Origin: Alphaproteobacteria bacterium
GTDB lineage: Bacteria > Pseudomonadota > Alphaproteobacteria > Caulobacterales > Parvularculaceae
Length of the DNA stretch: 64,000 nt
Reading direction: 5' to 3'
NCBI GenBank assembly: GCA_016125455.1
Contig: WGLS01000001.1
Coordinates: 558,001 to 622,000, forward strand
Each line of letters starts with the position of its first letter. Position 1 is the stretch's first letter. The notes beneath the pieces were generated by a model. The model worked only from the letters and a program-made list of their open reading frames with translations. It searched no databases and was not told where the DNA came from. The translations under genes and the position numbers were made by a program. Of this stretch, positions 35,913-45,516 are shown piece by piece.

Positions 35913-38132
35913 ATGTTTGAAAGAATAGCCTCAGCATTTGCGGCCGTCGCCGGGCTTGCGGCAATGTCCATTGCGCCGGCCCATGGCCAGGCTAGCGACC
36001 GGGTTGTGACGGACCACGCCAACTCCGTCCTCGAATTGACAATGGACGGCATCGCGCCGGGCGGATCGGTCGATCTTGTGCTTCGCCAGAAGCTCCAGGA
36101 CGGTTGGCATGTATACTGGCGCAATCCGGGCGATAGCGGCTTGCCGCTTGAGCTGTCCTGGGAATTGCCGTCTGGGTTCACAACCGGCGAAACAATCTAT
36201 CCGGCGCCGCACCGGATTCCCGTCGGACCATTCGTCAACTACGGCCATGAGGGCGAGCCCGCTTTCATCACGACACTGACGGCCCCGGCGGACGTCCGGC
36301 CAGGCGACGAGGTCCGCATCGCGTTGTCGGCGTCGTGGCTCATTTGCGAAGAGACGTGCGTTCCCGAGGACGGCGCTTTCGAGATTGTCGCGCCGATCGT
36401 TGACGATCCCCGGCCTGTCCCTGCCGTCATTGCCCATGCCCGGAAGACCCGCGACGAAGCGCCGGCGCCGTGGTCCGGCTCGCTCGCCGTCCATGCCGAG
36501 CCGGATGGCCCCGCGCTCGTCCTGAGGAGCGACGATGGCGTCCAGTTGCGCGAGCCTTTCCATTTCTTCGCCGACGCCGAAGGCCTGACCGAACCCGCCG
36601 CGCCGCAAACGGCGGCGAGGACGTCGGATGAGGCGGAGGTGCTGCGGCTTGAAGGCGGCGTCGCCTACAAGCCTGAAGCGCTCCGTGAACTGACAGGAAC
36701 CCTCGCCATTGGCGAAGGCGCCGCCCGTCGGGATTACAGGATCGTAGCGGCGAGAGCCGACGGGGCGGCGCCGGCTGCCGCTTCGGCGACCCCCTCCTCT
36801 GCGGCAGCGTCCGGGTCCTCAGCGTCATCCTCATTCCCGCCGGGCGAGGCCAGCGGCGGTTCCGCCGATATGGGCGTCGGCGGCATCGCGGCGCTGCTGG
36901 CCTTTGCGTTCGTCGGCGGCGCTATCCTGAATGCCATGCCGTGCGTCTTCCCGATCATTTTCGTCAAGGCGGCGTCGCTTGTATCGTCCGCGCACGACAC
37001 GGCGCTCGTTCGTCGCCAGGGCGTCGTCTACGCCGCTGGGGTCGTCGCCACGTTCGTCGCCCTTGGCGGCGCGCTTCTGGCGCTGCGCGCTGGCGGCGAA
37101 CAGCTCGGCTGGGGGTTTCATTTGCAGTCGCCGGCATTGGTCGCAATGTCCGCTGCGCTCCTGTTCGGTGTCGGCCTCAATCTCGCCGGCGTGTTCGAGG
37201 TCGGGTCGTCATTGCAGAATGTCGGCGGCGGGCTTGCCGGACGGCGCGGCGACGCGGGCGCATTTTTCACCGGCGCGCTCGCGGTGTTTGTTGCGGCGCC
37301 CTGCGTCGGTCCTTTTCTGTCGGCGCCATTGGGGGCCGCGGCTTTCCTGCCGCCGGTCGTTGGTCTGCTGATCTTTGTCGCGATCGCCCTCGGCCTCGCG
37401 GCGCCCTACGTCGCGATCTCTTTTTCGCCGGCCCTCGCCAGACGGCTGCCTCGCCCCGGGCCATGGATGTCGACGTTCAAGCAGGCGATGTCGTTCCCTG
37501 TTTTCGCTGCATCGGCATATTTCATCTGGGTACTGTCGCAACAGGTCGGCGGGGAAGGTCTCGCGATTGCGCTTCTTGGGCTTGTCGCCCTCGCGTTCGC
37601 GGCTTGGCTCGTTGGGCTTGGCCAGCGCGCCGGCGATGAGCGTTCAGGCCGTCGGATGTCGATTGCCGCGGCCGTTATCGCCTTTGTGGCGGTTGCGCCG
37701 ATCTTCACGCTGGCGCCGTCCCCGTCGGCGGACGGCGCGTTGGCGGCAAAAGGCGGCTACGGCGAATTGACGCCGGTGGCGTTCGACCCGTCGGCGATCG
37801 CGTCGGCCCGCGCCGAGGGCGGCGTGTTCGTCGACTTCACGGCCGCCTGGTGCGTCGTCTGCCAGTTCAACAAGCGCACGATTCTGGCGCGGCCCGCGGT
37901 TCGAGACCTGTTTCGCTCGCATGACGTCACGTTGATGGCGGCGGACTGGACCCGGCGCGACCCCGCGATTACGACCGCACTCGAAGCGTTTGGCGCGAAC
38001 GGCGTGCCGCTCTACGTCTACTATCCGCCCACGGGCGCGCCTCAGGTTCTGCCCCTGCCGCTCAGCTTTCGGGACATCGAAAGCGCGATAGAAAATGCAC
38101 AAGCCCGAACCGTCGCAGCGCGCCGCCCGTAA
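35913..38132 (+). CDS. DsbD/ScsB-like thiol:disulfide reductase
   Basis: A 739-residue envelope protein. A signal peptide (about 1-27) leads to a periplasmic DsbD/DsbC-like N-domain (about 28-285; LICEETCVPEDGAFEI holds its Cys pair), then the DsbD membrane domain with C344 (NAMPCVFPI) and C464 (AAPCVGPF) and a C-terminal thioredoxin domain with WCVVC (C647, C650). It carries reducing power from cytoplasmic thioredoxin to periplasmic partners. The organisation is that of the ScsB/alphaproteobacterial DsbD group. Start ATG 35913; 35877 (TTG) was rejected. A redoxin lies 30 bases downstream. Confidence 0.92.
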   Translation: MFERIASAFAAVAGLAAMSIAPAHGQASDRVVTDHANSVLELTMDGIAPGGSVDLVLRQKLQDGWHVYWRNPGDSGLPLELSWELPSGFTTGETIYPAPHRIPVGPFVNYGHEGEPAFITTLTAPADVRPGDEVRIALSASWLICEETCVPEDGAFEIVAPIVDDPRPVPAVIAHARKTRDEAPAPWSGSLAVHAEPDGPALVLRSDDGVQLREPFHFFADAEGLTEPAAPQTAARTSDEAEVLRLEGGVAYKPEALRELTGTLAIGEGAARRDYRIVAARADGAAPAAASATPSSAAASGSSASSSFPPGEASGGSADMGVGGIAALLAFAFVGGAILNAMPCVFPIIFVKAASLVSSAHDTALVRRQGVVYAAGVVATFVALGGALLALRAGGEQLGWGFHLQSPALVAMSAALLFGVGLNLAGVFEVGSSLQNVGGGLAGRRGDAGAFFTGALAVFVAAPCVGPFLSAPLGAAAFLPPVVGLLIFVAIALGLAAPYVAISFSPALARRLPRPGPWMSTFKQAMSFPVFAASAYFIWVLSQQVGGEGLAIALLGLVALAFAAWLVGLGQRAGDERSGRRMSIAAAVIAFVAVAPIFTLAPSPSADGALAAKGGYGELTPVAFDPSAIASARAEGGVFVDFTAAWCVVCQFNKRTILARPAVRDLFRSHDVTLMAADWTRRDPAITTALEAFGANGVPLYVYYPPTGAPQVLPLPLSFRDIESAIENAQARTVAARRP

Positions 38133-38162
38133 GAATTCTCAATCGTCCAGGAGGCTGAAGTC

Positions 38163-38768
38163 ATGATTATCCGCGCCGCCGCCCTATCGCTCGCTTTGTT
38201 CGCAACCGGCCCGGTCGCCGCCCAGCCCGCCATCGGCGCGCCTGCGCCGGCTTTTGAGGGCGTCACGAGCGCCGGTGCAACAATCACCCTCACTGATCTT
38301 GCCGGCAAGACCGTTGTGCTTGAGTGGACCAATGACGGCTGTCCGTTTGTCCAGAAGCATTACGGTTCCGGCAACATGCAGGCCGCAATGGACGCCGTGA
38401 CCGGCGCCGATGGCGTATGGATCAGCGTGATCTCCTCAACGCCAGGCTCGCAGGGGCATGTCGACGGGCCGACCGCCGACGCGCTTAACGAAGAGCGGGG
38501 AGCCGCCCCGACCTACGTCGTTCTGGATCCGGAAGGAACGATCGGCCGGGCGTACGCCGCCAAGACGACGCCGCACATGTTCGTCATCGATGCTGACGGG
38601 GTGTTGCGGTATGACGGCGCAATCGACGACCGGCCGTCACCGGCGCTCGACAGCCTGGAAGGCGCCCAGAACTATGTGCTTGCGGCCTTTGGCGCCGTTT
38701 CTGCCGGCGCAGATGTCGATCCGGCCCGGACCAAGCCTTACGGCTGTTCGGTCAAGTACGGTTCCTGA
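38163..38768 (+). CDS. Exported redoxin with a single active-site Cys
   Basis: A 201-residue periplasmic AhpC/TSA-thioredoxin-fold protein. The signal peptide ends VAAQ (about 1-21). The active site is NDGCPFVQKHY (C60), which lacks the second Cys of a CxxC; the only other Cys is C195 (YGCSVKY), so a one-Cys or long-range mechanism is likely. A DsbD-type reductase 30 bases upstream is the probable electron donor. Similar exported redoxins with CPFV are known in proteobacteria without clear function. Confidence 0.85.
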   Translation: MIIRAAALSLALFATGPVAAQPAIGAPAPAFEGVTSAGATITLTDLAGKTVVLEWTNDGCPFVQKHYGSGNMQAAMDAVTGADGVWISVISSTPGSQGHVDGPTADALNEERGAAPTYVVLDPEGTIGRAYAAKTTPHMFVIDADGVLRYDGAIDDRPSPALDSLEGAQNYVLAAFGAVSAGADVDPARTKPYGCSVKYGS

Positions 38769-38980
38769 CCGACGATCGCCGCGCCGCGTTGGTCCGCTGA
38801 CGTGACTGCCGCGAAAGCGAAGATCGCCGAAATGGCCGCGCCGGCGATCAGGTTTCGGGCGATGAGCCGCGCAAAACGCGACAGTCGCCTGGCGACAACG
38901 GCGGACCGCGCCGCCTTGGCGGGGTCGGTCTCGTTTGTGGGCTCGAGGGCCGCTGAAAAGGCTTCTGAGTACGCTACCAT
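38738..38980 (-). CDS. Small membrane protein candidate
   Basis: An 80-residue frame with a polar N-terminal half (VAYSEAFSAALEPTNETDPA), an Arg-rich helix and a hydrophobic segment (LIAGAAISAIFAFAAVTSA). It overlaps the 3' end of the redoxin gene by 31 bases on the other strand. AAGG lies about twelve bases before its ATG, a weak signal. It fills the otherwise empty gap before pgi. The family is unknown; it could be real or chance. Confidence 0.4.
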   Translation of the reverse strand: MVAYSEAFSAALEPTNETDPAKAARSAVVARRLSRFARLIARNLIAGAAISAIFAFAAVTSADQRGAAIVGQEPYLTEQP

Positions 38981-39023
38981 GGGGCTTCGATACCTTGCGG
39001 GCCTTTAAGGACCGTTGAGGGGA

Positions 39024-40760
39024 ATGAGCAAAATCCCTATCAACCTCGCAAAATCGTTCGCATTCGAGGATCCCGAGATGACCGGCATCGCCGATACAGC
39101 CGAATGGCGCGATCTCGTTCGGCACGCCGAGACGCTGAAGGCCCGGCGCACGACGGACCTTTTTGCGGCGGATCCGCAACGCGCGGCGGATTTCTCGGTC
39201 GAAGCTGCCGGCGTTTTTCTCGACTTCTCCAAGAACAAGATTTCCCGCGAGGCGCTGGCGGCGCTTCTGGCGCTTGCGAATGCAGTTGACGTCGCGGGCG
39301 GCATCAAGCGGATGGTGTCCGGCGAGCGGATCAATGCGACCGAGAATCGCGCCGTGCTGCACGTGGCGCTGCGCGACTTCGCCAACCGCGCCTATGATCT
39401 TGATGGCGAAAATCTCGCTCAGGCGGTCAGGGCGGAACGCGCGCGCATGGTCGCGTTTGCAGACGCCTACGCCAAGGGCGACCTCCTGGGATTCACGGGC
39501 GAACCGCTCGACACGGTCGTCAACATCGGGATCGGCGGATCGGACCTCGGGCCCCGGATGGTTGTGGACGCGCTGAAGCCTTACTGGCTTGAAGGCAAGC
39601 GGACATTTTTCGTGTCGAATGTCGATGGCCGCGATCTTGGCGATGCCCTGGATCGCGTCGACCCGGCGCGAACGCTGTTCGTTATCGCTTCGAAGACCTT
39701 TACGACGCAGGAAACCATGACCAATGCCTCCTCGGCCAGGGCCTGGTTCCTCGCGAATGGCGGCGCCGAGGAAACCGTCGCCCGTCATTTCGTCGCCCTT
39801 TCGACCAACGAACGAGCCGTCACGGCGTTCGGGATCGATCCGGCCAACATGTTCCGGTTCTGGGACTGGGTTGGCGGTCGCTTTTCGCTTTGGTCGGCGA
39901 TCGGCTTGTCGATTGCGCTGCAGGTCGGGTCGGCGAATTTTGAACGGTTGCTTCGTGGCGCCCATGCGATGGACGAGCACTTCCGCTCGGCGCCGCCAGC
40001 CGAAAACCTGCCGGTTCTGCTTGCTCTGGTTGGCGTGTGGACCCGGAATTTTCAGGGCGTCGGCGCCCACGCGGTGCTTCCCTACGATCAGCGGCTCGCT
40101 CGATTGCCGGCGTTTCTTCAGCAGGCGGACATGGAGTCGAACGGCAAGTCGGTCTCCCTGTCTGGCGCGCCGGTCGGCGTTTCGACGGGCCCGATCGTCT
40201 TCGGCGAGCCCGGCACCAATGGTCAGCACGCATTCTATCAGCTGCTGCATCAGGGAACGGACATCGTATCGGCGGACTTCATCGCCGCCGCGTCGACCCA
40301 TAACCCGATCGGCGACCATCACGAGAAACTGCTGGCGAATTTCGTCGCGCAGCCGGAAGCGCTGATGGTAGGGAAGACCGAAAAACAGGTGTGGGCTGAA
40401 CTCGAAAAGCAGGACTTTCCCGCCAACGAGATCGAGCGGATCGCGCCCCACCGGGCATTTCATGGCGACCGGCCGTCAAATTCCATTCTGGTCGACCGGC
40501 TGACGCCCGAAGCCTTGGGCGCCGTTATCGCAATGTACGAGCACAAGATATTCGTACAAGGACTGATCTGGGGCGTGAATTCCTTTGACCAGTGGGGCGT
40601 CGCGCTCGGCAAAGAACTCGCAAAGAGGATACTGCCGAAGATTTCGCCCTCTGCGCCTCCGTCTACGGACCATGATGCGTCCACGAATCAGATCATTGAC
40701 CGTATCAATGCGCTGCGGTCCGCAGGAACAGAGTCGGAAAATCAGAAGGACCGTCCATGA
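39024..40760 (+). CDS. pgi: Glucose-6-phosphate isomerase
   Basis: A 578-residue cytoplasmic enzyme interconverting glucose-6-phosphate and fructose-6-phosphate. IGGSDLGPRMV (sugar-phosphate site), VGGRFSLWSAIGLSIAL (family signature) and GTNGQHAFYQLLHQGT (with catalytic Glu and His) are intact. The length is slightly above the usual 550; the C-terminal 30 residues are a short variable tail. GAGGGGA sits directly before the ATG. The stop overlaps the start of the cyclophilin gene (ATGA), suggesting translational coupling. Confidence 0.96.
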   Translation: MSKIPINLAKSFAFEDPEMTGIADTAEWRDLVRHAETLKARRTTDLFAADPQRAADFSVEAAGVFLDFSKNKISREALAALLALANAVDVAGGIKRMVSGERINATENRAVLHVALRDFANRAYDLDGENLAQAVRAERARMVAFADAYAKGDLLGFTGEPLDTVVNIGIGGSDLGPRMVVDALKPYWLEGKRTFFVSNVDGRDLGDALDRVDPARTLFVIASKTFTTQETMTNASSARAWFLANGGAEETVARHFVALSTNERAVTAFGIDPANMFRFWDWVGGRFSLWSAIGLSIALQVGSANFERLLRGAHAMDEHFRSAPPAENLPVLLALVGVWTRNFQGVGAHAVLPYDQRLARLPAFLQQADMESNGKSVSLSGAPVGVSTGPIVFGEPGTNGQHAFYQLLHQGTDIVSADFIAAASTHNPIGDHHEKLLANFVAQPEALMVGKTEKQVWAELEKQDFPANEIERIAPHRAFHGDRPSNSILVDRLTPEALGAVIAMYEHKIFVQGLIWGVNSFDQWGVALGKELAKRILPKISPSAPPSTDHDASTNQIIDRINALRSAGTESENQKDRP

Positions 40761-41359
40761 AGGGATTTCTCGCACTGGCGGCGATCGCATTCCTGTCAGG
40801 CAACGCGCTGGCCCAACCTGCGGATAAGGCGGCCGCCGGGGCGCATGTACGCGTCGAGACAAGCATGGGCGAGTTCGTCATTGAGCTCGATCCGGCCGCT
40901 GCGCCGAAAACGGTCGAAAACTTTCTTCAGTACGCAAAGGACGGGCACTACTATCGGACGATTTTTCATCGCGTCGTCCCCGGCTTTGTCGTTCAGGGGG
41001 GCGGGTACAGCCGCTATTTGAACGAACGGCCGACGCGCGATCCGGTCTCCTATGAGGGCGACAATGGCCTGAAGAATGTTCGCGGCTCGGTGGCGATGGC
41101 GCGCACCCTCGATCCCGACAGCGCTACGTCGCAGTGGTACGTCAATCTGCGCGATAACCCCAAGCTCGATCACCTTGAGAACGACCTCGGGGTCCGGCCC
41201 GGATATACCGTGTTCGGACGGGTCGTGGAAGGCATGGGCGTCGTCGACGCCATCGCCGCTGTTGAAACCGGGCCCGGCGGCCCGTTCGAGTCGGAGGTTC
41301 CCGTTGAGCCGGTTATCCTTGAGGATGTCGTTATCCTCGACGCGTCGGCCTCGGAGTAG
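40757..41359 (+). CDS. Exported cyclophilin-type peptidyl-prolyl isomerase
   Basis: A 200-residue periplasmic cyclophilin. The signal peptide (about 1-19, ending ALAQ) is followed by the cyclophilin fold: FHRVVPGFVVQGGGYSR holds the catalytic Arg-Phe region, and GSVAMART lies at about 109. It speeds proline isomerisation in exported proteins. It overlaps pgi by four bases and precedes hisS by six. Confidence 0.92.
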   Translation: MKGFLALAAIAFLSGNALAQPADKAAAGAHVRVETSMGEFVIELDPAAAPKTVENFLQYAKDGHYYRTIFHRVVPGFVVQGGGYSRYLNERPTRDPVSYEGDNGLKNVRGSVAMARTLDPDSATSQWYVNLRDNPKLDHLENDLGVRPGYTVFGRVVEGMGVVDAIAAVETGPGGPFESEVPVEPVILEDVVILDASASE

Positions 41360-41365
41360 TCCGCA

Positions 41366-42850
41366 ATGGCGAAATCGAAGAAAGAGTTCCGGCCAAAGGC
41401 GCGCGCGCCGCGAGGGTTTCCCGACCGCTTCGGCGCGGGTCTCAAGGCTGAGCGCGAAATGCTCGCGCGGATTTCAGACGTGTACGAAAGCTATGGGTTT
41501 GACCCGCTGGAAACGTCCGCGTTCGAATACACCGACGCCCTCGGCAAATTCCTGCCCGACGTCGACCGCCCGAACGAGGGCGTTTTTTCGCTGCAGGACG
41601 ATGACGGGCAATGGATGAGCCTGCGCTATGACCTGACGGCCCCGCTCGCGCGCTACGTCGCCGAGCACTATGACGCCCTGCCGAAACCGTTCCGGCGCTA
41701 CGCCATGGGGCCCGTCTGGCGCAATGAGAAGCCGGGACCAGGCCGTTATCGCCAGTTCACGCAAGTTGACGCGGACACCGTCGGCGCGCCGGCGCCCCAC
41801 GCGGATGCGGAAATGTGCGTCCTGTTCGCCGAGGTCATCGAGGCCGCCGGCATCCCGCCCGGCGACTTCGTGATTCGCGTCTCCAACCGGAAGATCGTGG
41901 ACGGACTGTTCGAGCGGCTCGGCCTCGCCGCCGAAGAGGACGCTGGCCGGCGGCTCAACGTCATGCGGTCGATGGACAAGTTCGATCGTCTCGGCGAGGA
42001 GGGCGTGCGGCTGCTGCTCGGCCCCGGCCGCAAGGACGACAGCGGCGACTTCACCGAAGGCGCCCGGCTAGGGAACCGGGAAATCGATGCGGTGATCGCG
42101 TTTCTTGCCTCGACGGTCTCGGGCGATGACGCCGCCACCCTCGGTCGGCTAGGCGCGATTGTCGGCGACTCGCCCGCCGGCGCTGCTGGAATTGCCGAAC
42201 TGGAGGCGATCATCCGGCAGGCGCCAGAGGAGCGTCGTTCATCGATCGTCGTCGACTGCTCGATCATCCGTGGGCTGGAATATTATACCGGACCCGTCTT
42301 CGAAGCCGATATTCTGTGGCGGCCGGATGAGGAGCCCGTCCGGCTGGGCTCCGTCGGCGGCGGCGGACGCTATGACGGGCTCGTCAAGCGGTTCAAGGGC
42401 GTCGAGGTCCCGGCCGTCGGCATTTCCGTCGGCGTGTCGCGCCTTCTCGCGGCGCTCGAATTCAGGACTGACGCCTTTGAGCCATTGACACGTCCGGTGG
42501 TCGTTCTCGCCCTCGAGAACGATCGGATGCCGGAATATCAAGCGTTGGCCGCCGAGCTCCGCGCCGCCGGCCTGCGCGCCGAGGTGTATCTCGGGGGCGC
42601 GAATTTCGCCAAGCAACTGAAATACGCCGACAAGCGCAATGCGCCGGTCGCCGTCATTCAGGGAGAGGACGAACGGGCCAAGGGCGTCGTCACCATCAAG
42701 GACCTTGTCCTGGGCGCGCAGCTATCCCGCGAGATCGAAGACAACGCTGAGTGGCGCGAGGCGCAGCGGGCCCAGGTCGAGGTCGCGCGCTGCGATCTTG
42801 TCGCAGAAACGATGAATGTCCTCGATCGCCACAAATCGCGCCGTGGTTGA
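41366..42850 (+). CDS. hisS: Histidine-tRNA ligase
   Basis: A 494-residue class II synthetase. Motif 1 region (PRGFPDRFG), motif 2 WRNEKPGPGRYRQFTQVDADTVG, the histidine-A loop GLEYYTGPVFEAD and motif 3 with SVGGGGRYDGL are complete; the C-terminal anticodon-binding domain (from about 385) starts RPVVVLALEN. The chain is the long alphaproteobacterial form. Its end overlaps the methyltransferase gene by 35 bases. Confidence 0.95.
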   Translation: MAKSKKEFRPKARAPRGFPDRFGAGLKAEREMLARISDVYESYGFDPLETSAFEYTDALGKFLPDVDRPNEGVFSLQDDDGQWMSLRYDLTAPLARYVAEHYDALPKPFRRYAMGPVWRNEKPGPGRYRQFTQVDADTVGAPAPHADAEMCVLFAEVIEAAGIPPGDFVIRVSNRKIVDGLFERLGLAAEEDAGRRLNVMRSMDKFDRLGEEGVRLLLGPGRKDDSGDFTEGARLGNREIDAVIAFLASTVSGDDAATLGRLGAIVGDSPAGAAGIAELEAIIRQAPEERRSSIVVDCSIIRGLEYYTGPVFEADILWRPDEEPVRLGSVGGGGRYDGLVKRFKGVEVPAVGISVGVSRLLAALEFRTDAFEPLTRPVVVLALENDRMPEYQALAAELRAAGLRAEVYLGGANFAKQLKYADKRNAPVAVIQGEDERAKGVVTIKDLVLGAQLSREIEDNAEWREAQRAQVEVARCDLVAETMNVLDRHKSRRG

Positions 42851-43454
42851 GGCGCCGGGCGCCGCCGGCTATGGCGCCGCCCATGCTCCTCGCTTCGATG
42901 CGCTAGATCCGGTCGCCGTGCACGGAGAATTCCTTCGGCTCGCGACCGCGGTCGGCCTTTCGGGCGTCCGCGTGCTCGACGCAGGCGCGGGGTCGGGGCG
43001 CGATGCGCGCTGGTTCGCCGGCCGCGGCGCGCAAGTGACGGCCGTCGAGCCGGGCGCTGACCTCTTCGCCCACGGATCGGCGCGGGGCGGCGGACCCAGA
43101 TGGCTACGAGACGCCTTGCCGGACCTCGCCTCGCTTCGCGAAGGCGCACGGTTCGATCTCATCTGGTGCTCCGCCGTCCTTGCTCATCTGTCGCCGGCCG
43201 ATCAGGACCGCGCGCTGGCCCGCTTCGCGGGCCTCCTTGCGCCAGGCGGCCGCGTTTTCATGTCGCTTCGCGACGGTCCGTACCCGGCGGGCCGCACGTC
43301 ATATCCTTGCGACCCGGACCGACTATCGAGCCTCGCGCGGCGTCTCGGGCTCCTCGTCCTGCGGCGTCGGCGCACGCCATCGGCGCAGCAGGCGAACCGC
43401 GAACGTGGCGTCGAATGGACGAAGTTGCTGTTCGCGATGCGCATCCGCCGTTGA
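42816..43454 (+). CDS. Class I SAM-dependent methyltransferase
   Basis: A 212-residue protein with VLDAGAGSGRDARWFAGRG (motif I, about 51-69), VTAVEPGADLF (acidic residue binding the SAM ribose) and FDLIWCSAVLAHLSPADQ (motif for substrate-facing loop). The fold is complete. It overlaps hisS by 35 bases. The substrate cannot be told; it resembles small-molecule or quinone-type methylases. Confidence 0.87.
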   Translation: MSSIATNRAVVEAPGAAGYGAAHAPRFDALDPVAVHGEFLRLATAVGLSGVRVLDAGAGSGRDARWFAGRGAQVTAVEPGADLFAHGSARGGGPRWLRDALPDLASLREGARFDLIWCSAVLAHLSPADQDRALARFAGLLAPGGRVFMSLRDGPYPAGRTSYPCDPDRLSSLARRLGLLVLRRRRTPSAQQANRERGVEWTKLLFAMRIRR

Positions 43455-43507
43455 TTGCCGCGGCGCATTGCTTCACGCTCGCAGCGCGCGACACCATGGA
43501 GGGGCGG

Positions 43508-44746
43508 ATGCCTAAGCTACCTGTAGCGGCCTTGCTGGCGGCGATGATCGGATCTGGCGGCGCCATCGCGCAGCCGCTCGAGGACCCCGCCGAGGAAGCC
43601 GCCGCCCGGGCGATCCATGAGCGGGTGATGGCGCTCGACACCCATGTCGATATCCCGCTCGAGTTCGCGACCGCCGAGGTCGATCCAGGCGGGTTCACGA
43701 AGTCGCAGGTCGACCTGCCGAAAATGCGCGCCGGCGGCCTCGACGCCGCATTCTTCATTGTCTTTACGCCCCAAGGTCCGATGACGGATGAAGGCCTCGC
43801 CGCCGGCCGAAAGATCGCGTTCACGCGCCTCGCTGCGATCCGCCGCTTCGTCGCCGCCTATCCGGACGAGATCACGCTCGCAATGTCGGTCAAGGAGGCG
43901 GAAAGGGCGGCCGCCGCCGGCCGCAAGGTTGCTTTCATCGGCATGGAAAACGCCTTTCCCCTTGGCACGAGCCCGACGCAGGGCGATCTTGACCGACTCG
44001 CCGGCGATGGCGTGCGCTATGCCGGGATCGCCCATTTCGGCCACAACCAATTCGGCGATTCATCCAACCCGAACCCCGCGCTCGGCGACGAGGCGGAAAA
44101 ATGGGGCGGCCTGTCGCCGCTCGGCGTCGAGCTTGTCGCCATGCTGAACAACGCCGGCATCATGGTCGATGTCTCCCATTCGGCGAAGACGACGATGATG
44201 CAGGCGATCGAGGCGTCGAAGGCGCCGATCATCGCCTCGCACTCGGGCGTCAAGGCTATCGCCGACAGTCCGCGCAATCTCGACGACGAGCAACTGAAAG
44301 CTCTGGGCGAAAGCGGGGGCGTGGTGCAGATAGTCGCGCTCGACGCGTATGTAAAACCGTTCAGCGAGGCGCAACTCGCCTTCCGTGACGCGCTGCGTAA
44401 GGAGCTCAAGCTCGACACGCCGGCGGGCCAGGCCGCCGCGACGGCCGATGTCATCAAGGCCTATGAACAGCGCGTCAAAGGCATGTGGGAAATCGAACCG
44501 CGCGCCAACGTCGCTGACCTCGTCGACCATATCGACCATGCAGTCGAAGTCGCCGGCATCGACCATGTTGGCATCGCGTCCGATTTCGACGGCGGCGGCG
44601 GCATCGCCGGCTGGGAAGACGCCAGCGAAACGCTGAATGTCACGCGCGAACTGGTGAGGCGCGGATACTCGGAGAAGGACATCGCCAAGATCTGGAGCGG
44701 CAATCTGCTCCGCGTCCTCGCCGAAGCGGAAAAAGCGGCGGACTGA
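43508..44746 (+). CDS. Exported M19-family (membrane-type) dipeptidase
   Basis: A 412-residue zinc dipeptidase of the M19 family. A signal peptide (about 1-21) precedes LDTHVDIP (zinc-binding H46, D48), IGMENAFPLG (bridging Glu), VDVSHSAKTT and IIASHSGVKA (further His ligands) and IGIASDFDGGGG (Asp). All metal ligands are visible, so it should be active on D- or L-configured dipeptides in the envelope. ATG at 43508 has GGAGGGG upstream. Confidence 0.93.
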   Translation: MPKLPVAALLAAMIGSGGAIAQPLEDPAEEAAARAIHERVMALDTHVDIPLEFATAEVDPGGFTKSQVDLPKMRAGGLDAAFFIVFTPQGPMTDEGLAAGRKIAFTRLAAIRRFVAAYPDEITLAMSVKEAERAAAAGRKVAFIGMENAFPLGTSPTQGDLDRLAGDGVRYAGIAHFGHNQFGDSSNPNPALGDEAEKWGGLSPLGVELVAMLNNAGIMVDVSHSAKTTMMQAIEASKAPIIASHSGVKAIADSPRNLDDEQLKALGESGGVVQIVALDAYVKPFSEAQLAFRDALRKELKLDTPAGQAAATADVIKAYEQRVKGMWEIEPRANVADLVDHIDHAVEVAGIDHVGIASDFDGGGGIAGWEDASETLNVTRELVRRGYSEKDIAKIWSGNLLRVLAEAEKAAD

Positions 44747-44813
44747 GCGTCGCGCCGGGCTTGCGTCGGAATACAGGGGGGGGTGAGGGCCTCTCATAGG
44801 GGAGAACGCGGGG

Positions 44814-45512
44814 ATGTTTGTCGGACACTATTCGGCGGCCCTGGCGCTGAAGGCCGCGAGGCCGCCGGCGCCGCTCTGGGCGCTGTTCGTTGCGGTGCAG
44901 CTCGTTGATTTCGCGTGGGCCGGCCTCGTCATGGCGGGGGTCGAGAAAGTCAGGATTGTCCCGGGCTTTCTCGCCGCATCGAACCTCGACCTCTATTTCA
45001 TGCCGTATACGCATTCCTTGCCGGGGGCCTTGGCATGGTCCGCGGCGGCGGGCGGGATCGTCGCGATGATCTGGCGTAACGGGCGGGGTTTGGCGGCTGG
45101 CGCAATCGTCGGTGCCGCGGTTTTTTCCCATTGGGCGCTCGATTTCATCGTCCACGCGCCGGACCTGCCGCTCTATCCCGGCGGCCCGAAGGTCGGTCTG
45201 GGCTTGTGGAATTCACTCGTCGCCTCGCAGGCGATCGAGATCGGCGCCCTTGCAGTCGGGATGCTGATCTACCTCGCCGCCACGAAAGCGAAAACGAGCG
45301 GGGGACCGGGCGGGTCGTCCGGCCGGACTTCTGCGATGGGCCTCATTGCGCCCCTCGGTCTGTTCGCGGCGCTGGTCGGGCTTCAGGCGTACAGCCTGTT
45401 CGGCGCGCCGCCGCCGGCGTCCACTTTTGAGTTCGCCGCCACAGCGCTCTTCGCCTATGCAGCGCTGGCGGTTCTCGCGGGGCTTGTCGACCTTACGCGG
45501 CGCGCGAAATAG
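44814..45512 (+). CDS. Polytopic membrane protein (YdjM/metal-dependent hydrolase-like)
   Basis: A 232-residue membrane protein with about six hydrophobic helices. The start FVGHYSAALALKA plus LYFMPYTHSLPGALAWS and HWALDFIVHAPDLPLYPG resemble the LexA-regulated YdjM/membrane-bound metal-dependent hydrolase group, whose His/Asp residues would be H5, D33, H114 and D117 by sight. Role unknown. It converges on the marC-like gene with a four-base gap. Confidence 0.75.
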   Translation: MFVGHYSAALALKAARPPAPLWALFVAVQLVDFAWAGLVMAGVEKVRIVPGFLAASNLDLYFMPYTHSLPGALAWSAAAGGIVAMIWRNGRGLAAGAIVGAAVFSHWALDFIVHAPDLPLYPGGPKVGLGLWNSLVASQAIEIGALAVGMLIYLAATKAKTSGGPGGSSGRTSAMGLIAPLGLFAALVGLQAYSLFGAPPPASTFEFAATALFAYAALAVLAGLVDLTRRAK

Positions 45513-45516
45513 CTAT

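Noticed and set aside
38637-40463. 608-residue open frame on the minus strand across pgi
   Set aside because: It lies antisense to an intact pgi with all motifs; it has Arg/His-rich composition typical of the GC-rich reverse strand and no ribosome binding site or family signature.
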